Assembly: GCF_000006565.2 (NCBI RefSeq)
Contig: NC_031474.1
Location: 4,505,011-4,541,629 of the forward strand
Direction: 5' to 3'
Length of the DNA stretch: 36,619 nt
Origin: Toxoplasma gondii ME49
Taxonomy: Eukaryota; Apicomplexa; Conoidasida; Eucoccidiorida; Sarcocystidae
The notes beneath the pieces are model-generated. The model was not told where the DNA came from, did not search any database, and saw only the letters and a program-made list of their open reading frames with translations. This document shows, in pieces, positions 1 to 12,099 of the stretch. Made by a program: the position numbers and the translations under genes. How positions within the stretch are numbered: position 1 is the stretch's first letter; every line of letters begins with the position of its first letter.

Positions 1-180
1 GTAGTCACTGGCGTTTCACTCTGTGGAGACCTGTCTGAGAGGCGAGCGAGAGACTCGGGGGTGTCGAAAGGGGAGCTGCGGTGATGGGAGCCGGCAGAGG
101 AGAGTGGCAGCAGATTCTGGGTGCAATGAGGTGGGTCGCATGGCAGGTAAAATGGTCGGTTCAAGGGCTGTGCACGGCCG
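1..180 (+). repeat. Near-identical 180-bp direct repeat, copy 1
   Basis: Matches 5781-5960 with a single visible mismatch (G at 60, T at 5840). Identity collapses at 181/5961 although both flanks remain recognisable diverged homologues. The left limit of the tract is unknown because the window starts here. Confidence 0.95.
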
Positions 181-2897
181 TGTTATCGTGCGGGAGTTTC
201 ACACAAAGAGTGAGCTGTTTAGTATAGTGCCCTCCGGTTCGAGCAACTTGGCACATCCGCTCGATGGGAGTTAGCGTTTAGGGTGTATCCGTTGCGAGCG
301 CAAGGGCGATGCGTGGCCACTGGACGGCCTCTGTGCAAGGCCCTTAATGAGTTTGCTACGCACTGTCGTATGTCGGGCGACACCTTGACGTCGCGGGGAG
401 TGGAAGTGCCTTTCGACTCCGAAAACAGTGAGTCTGGATGAGTACCGTCAGAGGCCTTCCAGAGGTGCTCACCGGGTGGCCTGTACCGCTCCTTTGTGTT
501 TTCGATGTTCAGGCTAATGGGGTAAGTAGTGGGAGTTTTGTGGTGCTGGTATCCAGGGTCGTTATTCGGGCGGTTTGGCAAACTGTCAGCAAACGGCGGC
601 AGCGACGTCCGCGGTGTGAGATTGTGACGTGGAAGAGGATGATGAGAGGCCTCGGAGCTGGCTTTGGACAGCGAGTCGCCGATGGCGAGCTCAAGAGTGA
701 AGGGTGCAAGGGGAGGCAGGCCCGTGGACGTCCTGACTGCTGACGAGCCACTTCAGTTCGCAATTCATGAATCTGTGTCAATTTGGTATTCTTGGTTTCT
801 GTAGCTCCAGCAGGTAAGCGCTTGGCCCGATGTTTGACAGCTGGCGTCTGCGTACTCGTCCCATTAAGAAGGGACTCGTCTGGCGTGGCCAGGATCGTTT
901 CGCATCTGGAGCTTTCTGTGTTTTTGTTCGGCTACTGTTAAGTCAGCACGATAGTTGGTTTGCGATTGTATCTTCGTGTACAGCTCATTTGTGATTCGTT
1001 GAGAGCTTTCAATGTCGTCGGGGCTTCTGCAGTATAGCGGAAGAAAAATAGTACTGCCATGAGTGTTCGACGCGCAGTGCTATATGCTCTTTGGTTCGCG
1101 GACTTCTGGCTTGGCGATAGGGATGCAGGTGTCGACCGATCAGCCGTTTGGCTCAGGAGATGGCAAGCACATCACAGAATGTGCTGCCATGTCGCTTTCA
1201 TGTAGCTGACACTGTTTATAGATGGCTGTTGCAAACCAGACTGTAGGCTGTCTGTATATAGTGGAAGGAGGAGCAAGAAGTGATGACGGACTGATGTGGC
1301 CAGAAGTGGTGTCGTGGCCGTCGCCAGAGGCTAGGGAGGAGACCGATTGGGTAGCGAGCTATGTGAAGATGAGTGTGTGTTGAGCGCGAGGATGAATTGT
1401 GGGATGTGTGGTTGCTCTTGTAGTGGGTTCCAGTCGTAGCGCAGAGTACTGCTGCGAAGGGACTGCTGGATATGATGCGTTGGTTGCAGAATTAGATGCA
1501 GTGGTGGTGCAGTATTTCAGCGGCAAAGGGGCTGTCAGAAACCGGTTAAGGACGACAAGGTCGGGCCGGTCGTTTTGTGACCGTGTATGCTGTGAAGAGC
1601 TATGTTTGTCGGAAGAGTGCGCTAGGTGCTGTCAGGGGCGGGGATGTCGTGGTGGGATGAGGTGATAGTATTTCCTGTCGTGCTCGCCGTGTGCTTAGGC
1701 GACGTGGAGCGATCTGTTCCCTGTTTTCTGTTTGCATGCCAATTGCAGCTTCTGCATGTAGGGCTCCTGCCGCTTTGCGGCGGTCCAAAAGTTCTTGCTG
1801 TACAAGGCGCAGACGTTGCCAAACATTCACGTAGACAAACGGCTCGCGACGAGTATGTCGCGTCAGAAGCGCTTGTGAATGCCGGTACAGACCAATTAGA
1901 GTGCCCGCTGGTATGGCGCGGGATTCTGGCGTTGCTGTGTCTGCTGGCGTGGAGTTGCGTTGACGCTGGAGCACCTCATATTGTCACTTTACAAGATTCA
2001 CTTCACAGTTGAGATTCAATTTTTTCTATCAATTTTCCTGGTGTGGGCGGGACTTTCAGCTCCAGGCAGTATGCAGGGTGGCGGGACGACTCGGTGCAGG
2101 CGGAGCCATGGCGCTACATACCACGCGCAAGCGACGTCTCTCTCCGGCTGTGTGCTTGGCCTTGTATGGCTTGTGAAGTGAGAGGTCAGGATCGGTATTG
2201 TGTGCAGTGCAGACCACAGGGGACTTGCCTGTGCTGGATCTGGTGTCGCACTCTAGTCGGAGAACTTCAGTGCAGCCGAGATGCCACCGTTCTTTGATTG
2301 CCATGACTTCATGTGTCTGAGAAGCGAATTGCTCCGCCGTCCCTCACTGTTGATGCTAGAGCACCGTGGTGTCTGGAGCAGTGCGCTACAAATGGGGTGA
2401 AAAACACGCGCGAGGAGGCATCGGCACACAGATGCTTCACGTGCCGGTTGTGTCTCGGCTACAGGCGGATTGGGTCTGGCTACTGGTGGACGCTGAGAAC
2501 AGTGTATTGCGTTCGAGCGCGATGTGAGCGTGGCAACGATGGTTTTAAAACAGTAGCACTTATTTACATTACTACGTATAGAGGTGGCACGCGTTGCTGT
2601 GAGAATCAGACATGGCGGAGATCCGGGTCACCTTGAGCGACTGTGCCTCCGGGAGTGCGGGGGGCACAGCAATGAGCGACGTGGAGCCAGCAGGCGCAGT
2701 AGTCACTTTTTTCTGGGGGACAATTGCTATCCGTGTAAGCGTTGAACGCGTGCTGCGTGAATATTGTGGGACTAGTGATGGAAGACCTCGGAGTCGAATT
2801 TGGCTCGCGCATGGACGATTGGCCGGTAGTCGCAACTTTCGCATGCCTAGGCGTGTCCTGGATTTTGCCCTTGTTGCACAGACTGTAGGCACATACT
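1..2897 (+). repeat. Diverged ~2.9 kb satellite higher-order unit 1 (left end cut by window)
   Basis: I see no gene here. This is the first of three diverged units that line up block by block with 2898-5780 and 5781-7228. Shared landmarks include a CTGTGGAGACC block near 22 (also near 2919 and 5802) and the splice-like cassette at 510 (also 3413 and 6295). Others are a CTTGG-ended block near 814 (also 3717), a TTCTGCAGTAT block near 1026 (also near 4057), a GTAGGC block near 1236 (also near 4271) and a CCAGCTCCAG-type block near 2060 (also near 4985). Spacing between equivalents is about 2.9-3.0 kb. Divergence is high, with many substitutions and small indels, so this is an old duplication. 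Short ORFs occur in all frames but are not conserved in frame between units, which argues against coding. Confidence 0.65.
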
Positions 2898-5780
2898 AAC
2901 GAGCGTGCCTTGGGGCTGTGGAGACCATATGCATGAGGGATCGTGTGATGCCGTGGCGTCCGGAGGCAGCGGGAGTGACACGAAGGGGGCGATTGGAAAC
3001 ACACCAGATTTTAGATGCTGATCGTTGTGGCGGATAGCACGTAGAACGGTTTGTGTCGTGGAGCTGCGCGAGGGGATTACGATGAGTGGAGCGGTGATGA
3101 TTTATGAACACTTGGATTCGGTATGCGGGGGAAGTATGACTTAGAAGGCCGCGGGTCTGGCTTTGCATGAAACGCGGTGTTGCCATCAGATGGGTTGTGC
3201 GAGATGGGGATATATGACATGCGTGGCCCGCTAAATGGTGTATGTTCATCGTTGTCGTTTGTTTAGCAAAGCGGTGGACTGCACCTCGAAACAGCAGACT
3301 ATAGGGAAAGAATGGCAAGCTCGGACGCCACTGATGCTTGACCGCATCCCTTAAGCTGCACGAGGGTATCAGTACATCGTGGCGTCGACCGCTTGTTTCG
3401 CTCCTTCTTGTTCAGGCTGATACTGTAGGTAGCCAGGACGTTGCAGCTGAATGCGGAATGCGAGTCCGTTCAATTCAAACGTTAGCGAATACCCATAAGT
3501 GGATGCAACGAGTAGAAAGGTAACCTGCTGCATTGAGGACCGTGTGCCGTCGGCTTTACGTCCGACTGTACAGTTCTGGACGGTGACGGCCGTTTGATAT
3601 TGGAAGGATGCAACGGCAGGGGGGTAGGTGTGGGCCTGTCTGCTGACAAGCCACTGTAGCTGGATCTTCGTGAATGTCGGGTTACTCGGTACTGCGCGTT
3701 TCTGCAGCTTGAGGAGGTGCGCGCTTGGCTGGAGAGTGTGCTGCAAGTGCTGAGAACAATAAGGAGAGTTTTTGTATGCGTGTTTAATTCACCGAATGGG
3801 TCTTAGCGGGCACGCTGCAGTCTGCACGAAAGAAACAGAAGCGTGTACGGTAAAAGATAGCGCTAGTAGATGCTCTTTGGGTTGATACGTGGAGCGCAGC
3901 TTTTATTGTGGCATGTGCATAACACTCTTCGCGCTGCTGTTTTCTGCGTAATCGCTTGCACAGTGGAAGACAGCATGGTGGCTGCATGTATGGCTGTACT
4001 TTGGTGTGGACGGGACGTCTCCTATACGTTGAGTATGTTCGAGATCAGCGGGCATTCTGCAGTATTAAAAGAAGGTAATCTGTGTCGCTTAACGGCGTTC
4101 GAGGAAACCGTGTATACGATCACTGAGTCGGCGGCATCTGCCGTGTAGGTGGTTGCGAGTGCCGACTGCTTCACCATCCCGATTAGTGGATCCCAAAAAT
4201 CTCACGGGAGGTGTTGCCATGGTGTCTTTCCATACATGACACGGTGGAGCTTGGATGGTGTCTCCTCCAGATTGTAGGCCGTCTGGCAAAGCTCGCTGGG
4301 TTGGGACCAGTGGACTCCGAGCAGCGTCGGCACGCACGGAAGCTGGAAGGGATCAGAGGCTCTGTCGGAAACAGTTGGTATGGAGCGACAGCAGCATGTG
4401 GCTCGTCGTCTGGAGCGAGGGTGAATTCTGGGGCATGTGAGTGGTGTTCCAGTCGGTTGCAGCCGCGAAGCAGAGTACTGTTGAGAATGGGGTGGTAGAT
4501 ATCAAGGATTAATTCCAGAAGTAGTTGGGGTTGAGGTGTCTTATATCCACGGAGACGCTAGCAGAAGGGTGAGGATGACTTATTCACGCAACGTTTGAGG
4601 GAATAAGTGGGATGAGGCGTTGTGTTTGTCGAAGGACTGTTTCGGAAGGAGGAATGCCAGGAATCGTGTAGTGGACTGGCGTGATCGGGTTGCCTAGCAC
4701 GGTGCTCGGACCACACTACCACCTAATTAGGTAGGGATCATGTCACAGCAAAATAGGTACGTGGTCGGCTGCACTCTGGCTCTGTTCCTTCGTCAGCCAT
4801 CAGCGGTACGGCCCCGAGAGTAGTGTGACGTCCTCTTGGATAGTGCACGTTTCTAGAATGGTCCTTGTGGTTGTAGTGTCGCCGAGGATCAAGCCACAGA
4901 TCTCACTGGAAACCAGATTTTCTCTACTGCGTCGTCTGCCGCACATGTTTGCGAGATGTGGCGTGTCGCGATGTGCGCGTCCAGCTCCAGACCGTATGCA
5001 CAGTAGACGTGACCACCAATGCTGGTGGTTACAAGCCGTGCCGGGCAACGCCCCAAAAATCACTCCGTGAGGCAGTCTGTGCCGTCTTGCAGAATTGGTA
5101 AATAAACTCATGCATTTCGCAAGTTTTGCTCTTTAGTACCGACTAATATCACAGTCGCCGGGACGGACCTGGTGTTTCCTCGCCTTTGGCTCAGGACCGC
5201 ACGACGCCTATCCAGCGAGAATCGTCAAGGCTGCATGTTTGTGTGAGTTAGGCTGCGTCGTCCTCCATCACCGTCGGCATTGCCTTTCGGAATTGTCTTG
5301 CAGTGCGTGCCTCTATGGCAGGTGGACCAGAGGGGCGAGGCGGGATTGTCTCACAGTCGCTGTGGATGATTCGGTTCATGTCGTGACTCCTAGCATATGG
5401 GCAGCGAATGTGTTGCGCTTGTCTACGCCACGTCCTTGAAAGGCTGCATCTTCTAGGAGAACTGCGTGGAGAGGTGGCAGGCGCCGTTCTGCAGATCCAA
5501 CATGATGTTGACCGGAATCGCCCTGAGTGGAGGCGCCTATGTGCGAGCGACGATGAGGCAGTGGGAGGCGACCGCAAGAGTCAATGTATTGTATTGATTC
5601 CGGTGATGAATGCACTCCGAGTGAGGGTCGGGTACACGTTGTGTCGGTAGTGCGGCGCCAGTCGTTGAGGGCCTCCCATTCGACTCGAACGCCTTATGGG
5701 CCGTGTGGGCGATAGTCGTCAATATGCGTCTCGAGAGATATGATGGGTTTTGGCTTTGTCGCTTAGGCTGTAGGAATTTG
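2898..5780 (+). repeat. Diverged ~2.9 kb satellite higher-order unit 2
   Basis: The unit starts about 17 bp after a CAGACTGTAGGC motif, just as unit 3 starts 17 bp after GGCTGTAGGA at 5764. It carries splice-like cassettes at 3413, 3705 and 4794. The stretch 4340-4500 aligns by eye with 1330-1470, sharing an AGGRTGAATT..GGG..GGTGTTCCAGTCG-type block and a following GCAGAGTACTG block. The end near 4960-5050 aligns with 2040-2130. I see no gene. Assignment to the same family as unit 1 is by eye and needs a dot plot to fix the edges. Confidence 0.6.
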
Positions 5781-5960
5781 GTAGTCACTGGCGTTTCACT
5801 CTGTGGAGACCTGTCTGAGAGGCGAGCGAGAGACTCGGGTGTGTCGAAAGGGGAGCTGCGGTGATGGGAGCCGGCAGAGGAGAGTGGCAGCAGATTCTGG
5901 GTGCAATGAGGTGGGTCGCATGGCAGGTAAAATGGTCGGTTCAAGGGCTGTGCACGGCCG
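5781..5960 (+). repeat. Near-identical 180-bp direct repeat, copy 2
   Basis: Partner of 1-180 with one substitution. The sequence immediately left of 5781 ends in a GGCTGTAGG motif that recurs just before other units. Confidence 0.95.
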
Positions 5961-7228
5961 TATGATCGTGCGGGGTTGTGACTCGTAGAGTGATTGATGT
6001 ATTTTGGTGCCCCGGTTCAAAGCGGCTTGGCGCATCCGTACGGTGGGCTTTGCAAGGAATAGGACGTGACCATTAGGGGTGTATCCCAAGGGTGGGCAGC
6101 GGCGATATCTGACAAGCGGACGGCCTGTCTGCTTGGGTTCCATTTGGTTCGCTGCTCATGAGATTATATCTTGTGACACAAGGGCGATTTGGTGACTGAG
6201 GAGCTTCTCGGCTCCGAGCAAGGCGCATCTCATCAAGTGCAGCAAGACCTGCTCACAATGGGGTCACTGCTTCACGTTGGTTTTTTTATGGCTTCAGATT
6301 CAGTCGGTAAGATGTGGAGCAATTCGGTTCGAGGAGTGAATGCGCATGGGCTGCCTGGGTGCGGTGCCGAACTGTTAGTTCGGGGGACAGGCAAGCCGGA
6401 AGGTACTTGGTTGCGTTGGGGGTCATTAGGTGCACTCCACGGACCCAGAATTGGATGTGTGGGCGGTGAGAACGTGTTGACGCTTGAGCTGGCAAGGTCC
6501 GGTTGTCGATTGGCTACCTGCGTGCTGTTGCTTCCAGACTGTAGAAGTGAGGAAGAGGGGCGCCAAGAGGCTGGACATGCATTTAGACATCCAGTGGCTG
6601 TGAGCGCAGTATCAGGCAAGTCTGTTGAATGTTAAAGGGGCTGAGACGATTGCCCACACTGACACCGGTGGAGAGGAGCAATGAAACTTGCGTCGAGTGT
6701 TACCTCTTATATCGTTACCTCTGTACGCCTTTCGGAGTACGTTTCTCCGCTCAATGGATATTTTCCCCTACACTTTGGACGATCGCAAGCTGTGTCGTTT
6801 TACAATCCACTCCACCATTTTCCTCATGGACTGCCTCACGCGCAGCACTGCCACGCCAGCGGTTTCTAATTTTATTTTTTTTCCCCGAATCATGAATAAA
6901 GGTCTAATGTGTACGCAAGCTGGTTTGCAGGAAATGGTGTGCGTTTGGAGGCTCGACTCATGGATACACGAGTATACTTGCAGTATTTTTTGATCTCGAC
7001 GAAGAACCCCATGTCTGCGTAGTCCGACGGAATGATCTGTCAGCTCGGTACCAATGCGTGGTGTGTTGATGCTGCTTGTGGGATGCAGTGGTAACGCGCG
7101 ACTGGTCTTCGGGGGATTCCCGCGTTCTTGTAAAACGTCATTCGTCGTGAATGAGGCGATCGCATGGACGTCCGCACTAGACGCTCATGGCAAGCTGTGG
7201 TGTGGCTTCACAGGCTGTAGGCAAATAC
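5781..7228 (+). repeat. Satellite higher-order unit 3 (partial)
   Basis: The unit begins with a 180-bp tract that is almost identical to positions 1-180, then falls abruptly to diverged homology. The splice-like cassette at 6295 lies 514 bp into the unit, compared with 510 bp in unit 1. A second related motif, CCAG-ACT-GTAGAAG, is near 6535. At about 7211 a CAGGCTGTAGGC motif appears, which precedes unit starts elsewhere, so the unit is shorter (about 1.45 kb) than the first two. I see no gene. Confidence 0.6.
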
Positions 7229-7397
7229 TGGGCGACTTCCGAGGCACTCGACTGGCCATGGCGTGGGGGTCGACTAATACGCACGGCCGATTCACAACAG
7301 GCGCAGCGGCTAATGAAATCCAACAACCTCAAGCCACTCGCTGGTTGGTTCTAGCAATTCGCTGCTCCAGATACGAACAAAGATGGACTACTGCGAG
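7229..7397 (+). repeat. Diverged satellite linking unit 3 to the 1624-bp tandem
   Basis: Short stretch following the CAGGCTGTAGGC motif at about 7209, before the recent 1379-bp repeat begins. Nothing gene-like is visible. Confidence 0.4.
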
Positions 7398-8776
7398 GGT
7401 GTGTGCAACAATGCTGAGGGGGCGCGTGCGGCGCCGGGGAAGTGTCGCGGACTTTGAAGGGCTTGCGTGCCGTCTTGCAACCCATTGCAACTTTACAATT
7501 CCAGTAGATGCACATTGTGAGGCACGGGCTCCTACCAAGAAGGAAGCGGGAAAGGTGAGGTAATTTGTGCTTTTTGGGCATTGGCCGGTCTCGTTAAATG
7601 TCTGATCGCGTATGAGTGCGCTTTGGTGCAATAGCCTTTGGAGACGGCGGGCGGCACTGCGACTCCAGTAGGGGGTGTGTGGCTGTGCGCTATTTTAGAC
7701 GCATCAGAGTGTCGCCATCGGAGACGAACCAGAGTTCGTTTGCCTCCACATCGTGCTCAGGTTCAGTCGGTGGGTAGTCACGAACTTGGGATTGGAGGGG
7801 GTATGTGAGTTCATTTATTGGGGACGTTGGCGACTGCATCGGAGTGGCAAAGCACCTGGGAAGGTATGTGAGGTGCGGATGATGGTGGGATGGCTTCCGA
7901 AGCCGCCTTGAGGATCGAGTGGCTGCCGGCTTATCATCTTTGTTGGGTAGCAGGAACAGGCACAGTTGTGCAGGAGACGTTATCGTCGTGGACGAGTCGC
8001 GTCACTACTGCCTTAACCGCATGTCGGCGGATGGCGTCGGCGCTGGTTTCGTCAGCTACTGAAAGTACGCCCCCGTCACGCGACGTTCAGTGGAGACGTT
8101 GAGACGGATGATAGAGGTTAGCAGCGATCTGCTGTCATGCGTCGGTTGTCGTCGTTGGTCGACAATGTCGACTCCAGGCACACGTCACGTCGGGAATGTT
8201 TTGCCCGGCTCGCAAGCAGTGAATTGTTGTGACACGCCTGATCTCATAAAGTGGCGCGTAGACCTGTGTCTTTCAAAAGCATACGGTGGTCTTCACACCA
8301 TTACCTGAATTCGTTCGGGAGATTCCTTTCTGACTCGAGAGTAGTTTGCATGTCCATGGTCACGTTCGATCGTTGTCGTGCCGCCCTTCGAGACGGGAGT
8401 GCGGTTGGGTCAGAGTGCCACATCGTTCTTGATCTGCCTTTAGTGCGATTGGAGTGCCTCCCGACATGACGCTTCTCACGAATCTTCAGCATTTCATCTG
8501 TGTCCCGAGGGTGTTTTGAATGCGGCATTATTCGGTGCGCGGGCAGTTTTCAGATGCCTCTGGGAGAGACCCCTAGTCCGGAGGAGAGCATGAACGACCT
8601 GGCAGTGCATCATGATCCCGACGGTAGATATGGTTTTTAAGTCTTCCAAGGGAAGCGGAAAAGTACCACGATACAGTTGCATGTGCGCTGATGCGTCTGG
8701 TGGCGTACGACAATGGTGAGCGGCGGCCATTTCTCTCAGGCGCCGGCCGTCTTCCTGAAGAGCACGATTCGTCGTG
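7398..8776 (+). repeat. 1379-bp tandem repeat, copy 1 (period 1624 bp)
   Basis: Matches 9022-10400 at a constant offset of 1624 bp. I see about seven substitutions, for example G/A at the CACATCGTGCTC block near 7752, A/G near 7952 and T/G near 8553, so identity is about 99.5%. The copy contains a GGCGGCACTGCGAC block (7649) shared with distant satellite families and the splice-like cassette at 7758. Identity ends in the block GATTCGTCG at 8776, after which the flanks diverge. Open frames of 70-78 codons are duplicated with the repeat and show no protein-family signal. Confidence 0.95.
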
Positions 8777-9021
8777 AGAAGAGTGATCGCATTTCGTGAC
8801 GGACTCAGCTCGTTCGACGAAGTGTGGCGTCACTGCTCAGGTCGTACGCTGTCGTTTTGGGACAATGGAAGAGACGTCACTTTGGGGGGAGGTGCTGAGT
8901 AAGCGGCGTCTTGCTCGACCGCTGAATTCGACGGAGCTACCCGCCGACAATACCAAGACAGCCAGTGGTTAGCTGTGACAGGTTGCGACTGTAGATACGA
9001 AAAAGGATAGACTATTGCGGC
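8777..9021 (+). repeat. 245-bp spacer between the 1379-bp repeats
   Basis: Completes the 1624-bp tandem period. It contains a GACTGTAGATAC motif near 8988, a degenerate version of the GTAGGC element seen upstream of other units. I see nothing gene-like. Confidence 0.5.
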
Positions 9022-10400
9022 GGTGTGTGCAACAATGCTGAGGGGGCACGTGCGGCGCCGGGGAAGTGTCGCGGACTTTGAAGGGCTTGCGTGCCGTCTT
9101 GCAACCCATTGCAACTTTACAATTCCAGTAGATGCACATTGTGAGGCACGGGCTCCTACCAAGAAGGAAGCGGGAAAGGTGAGGTAATTTGTGCTTTTTG
9201 GGCATTGGCCGGTCTCGTTAAATGTCTGATCGCGTATGAGTGCGCTTTGGTGCAATAGCCTTTGGAGACGGCGGGCGGCACTGCGATTCCAGTAGGGGGT
9301 GTGTGGCTGTGCGCTATTTTAGACGCATCAGAGTGTCGCCATCGGAGACGAACCAGAGTTCGTTTGCCTCCACATCATGCTCAGGTTCAGTCGGTGGGTA
9401 GTCACGAACTTGGGATTGGAGGGGGTATGTGAGTTCATTTATTGGGGACGTTGGCGACTGCATCGGAGTGGCAAAGCACCTGGGAAGGTATGTGAGGTGC
9501 GGATGATGGTGGGATGGCTTCCGAAGCCGCCTTGAGGATCGAGTGGCTGCCGGCTTATCATCTTTGTTGGGTGGCAGGAACAGGCACAGTTGTGCAGGAG
9601 ACGTTATCGTCGTGGACGAGTCGCGTCACTACTGCCTTAACCGCATGTCGGCGGATGGCGTCGGCGCTGGTTTCGTCAGCTACTGAAAGTACGCCCCCGT
9701 CACGCGACGTTCAGTGGAGACGTTGAGACGGATGATAGAGGTTAGCAGCGATCTGCTGTCATGCGTCGGTTGTCGTCGTTGGTCGACAATGTCGACTCCA
9801 GGCACACGTCACGTCGGGAATGTTTTGCCCCGCTCGCAAGCAGTGAATTGTTGTGACACGCCTGATCTCATAAAGTGGCGCGTAGACCTGTGTCTTTCAA
9901 AAGCATACGGTGGTCTTCACACCATTACCTGAATTCGTTCGGGAGATTCCTTTCTGACTCGAGAGTAGTTTGCATGTCCATGGTCACGTTCGATCGTTGT
10001 CGTGCCGCCCTTCGAGACGGGAGTGCGGTTGGGTCAGAGTGCCACATCGTTCTTGATCTGCCTTTAGTGCGATTGGAGTGCCTCCCGACATGACGCTTCT
10101 CACGAATCTTCAGCATTTCATCTGTGTCCCGAGGGTGTTTTGAATGCGGCATTATTCGGTGCGCGGGCAGTTTGCAGATGCCTCTGGGAGAGACCCCTAG
10201 TCCGGAGGAGAGCATGAACGACCTGGCAGTGCATCATGATCCCGACGGTAGATATGGTTTTTAAGTCTTCCAAGGGAAGCGGAAAAGTACCACGATACAG
10301 TTGCATGTGCGCTGATGCGTCTGGTGGCGTACGACAGTGGTGAGCGGCGGCCATTTCTCTCAGGCGCCGGCCGTCTTCCTGAAGAGCACGATTCGTCGCG
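9022..10400 (+). repeat. 1379-bp tandem repeat, copy 2
   Basis: Second copy of 7398-8776. The splice-like cassette is retained at 9382. The right flank (10401 onward) differs from the right flank of copy 1, giving a clean identity edge. Confidence 0.95.
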
Positions 10401-11307
10401 AGACGAGTAACCGCATATCTTTGCTTTGTTGTGTGTCGTCTCAGACTGTGAGCTAATATTTTCTGTTAAGTGTCTATACTGGCGGGACGGCGGCATGGGG
10501 CATCGGTGACTCGGGCGCGTCCCTCACGGCGGCCGGAAAGGCAGATGGTTGAGAAAGACGTCAACCGCATTCTGCTGTTCTTGGTGTAAAGTACGATAAG
10601 TGATGGCGTTGCACTTGCAGGCCTTGGACCCAACCGTGTATAAGGAATAGTGACACGGAGACGGAATAGCTACATAATGGGTTCGTAGTCCATTTTCACA
10701 TGGTAAATCCGCTCGACGGTGTCTGTGAAACAGTGGATGTTTCCGTCAAGGGAACGACCGAGGTCTGGAATTGGGTGTCAAGTGGCGACAAGGCGGCATG
10801 CGCATCGATATCAGGTCATACACAGTGCGATGTATAACGAGTGAGGCGCCAATAGCTTAGGGAGGAACGAGGGGGCACTTCCATTCCAAGAAGGCACAGG
10901 TGGTTACCCATCGCTTCAGGCCAACGTACCTGTGTTCATCCTGAGGCCCCGGTCGCTCCTTTGATTCCTTGCTATCCAGAGTCAAGCAGTAGGTGATCTA
11001 AAATATGGTGGTGAAGGTGGAATGCCAGTCCATGTTCGAGAGTGCTCGAGACGTCCGTGCAAATGCTCCATCGCGGTGGGAACTATGTGCATGTACTGAG
11101 GACAACGGGATGAAGTCGTCCGAATGAGCTTCAGATTGGCAACGCTAAGAATGCGTTCGGCTTGGCTGGTTTGAAGGGGGGTTGGGCGTCCGGCGTGATG
11201 ACGGGGCAGTCGCGAAAGTGCCCCATTCACCCCAAGGCCACCTAGCGAGTCTCCGTCGTTTGTCACCCAGCTCGGCAAAGTAAGAGCTTGTCGCACCACT
11301 TTCATAG
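10401..11307 (+). repeat. Diverged satellite stretch
   Basis: Contains a pyrimidine-rich CTCAG-ACT-GTGAGC motif near 10443 and, about 535 bp on, the 9-nt splice-like cassette at 10977 (CAG, nine bases, GTAGGT). A GGGAGGAACGAGGGGGCACT block near 10860 matches the GGGAGGAGAGAGGCGGCACT block of 21484, 29838, 30545 and 31252. I recognise no gene. Confidence 0.5.
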
Positions 11308-12099
11308 CCACGGTATTGACTTATGAAGGAGGATTGATGGCGCTGTGCTGTCTCGGCAGGGTGTCGTGAAGGGTCTCACAGGCTCGCGAATACTACAAGC
11401 CAAACACTTACATGAGACAGTGAACCTGTATATACATGGAACAGGACAACGACTTTAATAATCTGGAGGAAAAAAAGTGCAACTAAATGTCGTCTCGGGT
11501 ACTCGCTGCGCGAGACGACAGAAAGGGCATAAGTTGCCTTGCCGCGTTCCGGTCCCATGGCGAAGCGAGTGAAACCGCGCGCTGGGATAACAATCGAGAC
11601 ATGGTGGTCCCCACGTCTGTGTCCGAATTACTCGTGATGTTCCTTTCTACACATCTGAGGATTCCCTTGGCGGCTCCAAGTGCTCTTTTCGCTTGTCGTT
11701 CCGGCCTTATGATGAGGTCGCGTAAAGGCCCGAGAGCCACTTGACGCTTCGTGTCCTGCGTGTTGTACGTGCATCAGGACTCATGTTGCTTCCATGGCGG
11801 GTTTGCTGTAGTATGTCGTACGCCCGAGTGCAGTGTGAATGTGCCACTCATTTGCGCGCCTAAAGGTGCATGCTACAGTGCCAAAGTCGACAGCGAGTCA
11901 CATGGTGACAGGAGTGTCCTTTCGACTTCACGATCAGGAAGACAGAGAAGGCGTCCGGCTTTTCTGGAGAAATCGTGCCTCGGCTGTGTGCTGTTGTGCT
12001 GCGCGACAGCATTGCTTGCGGATTGCGGTGATGGTGTGGGATGGGTCGTCGGGGACTTGCCGGGTTTCTGGAGAGCACGGCTCTTGATGAACGGGAGAG
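11308..12099 (+). repeat. 792-bp direct repeat, copy 1 (offset 1736 bp)
   Basis: Matches 13044-13835 at a constant offset of 1736 bp with only one clear substitution (C/T in the CGACTTCACG block near 11929), so this is one of the youngest duplications here. It includes a hairpin at 11489-11519. The flanks differ on both sides. The 60-85-codon frames are duplicated passively. Confidence 0.95.
11489..11519. other. Inverted repeat (9-bp arms, 13-nt loop)
   Basis: GTCGTCTCG at 11489-11497 is the exact reverse complement of CGAGACGAC at 11511-11519. The same hairpin recurs at 13225-13255 in the second repeat copy. There is no T-run to suggest a terminator. Confidence 0.7.

Noticed and set aside
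275..286. GTTTAGGGTG as an interstitial telomere repeat
   Set aside because: Only one repeat unit, and the equivalent place in the unit at 5781 reads TTAGGGGTG; chance similarity.
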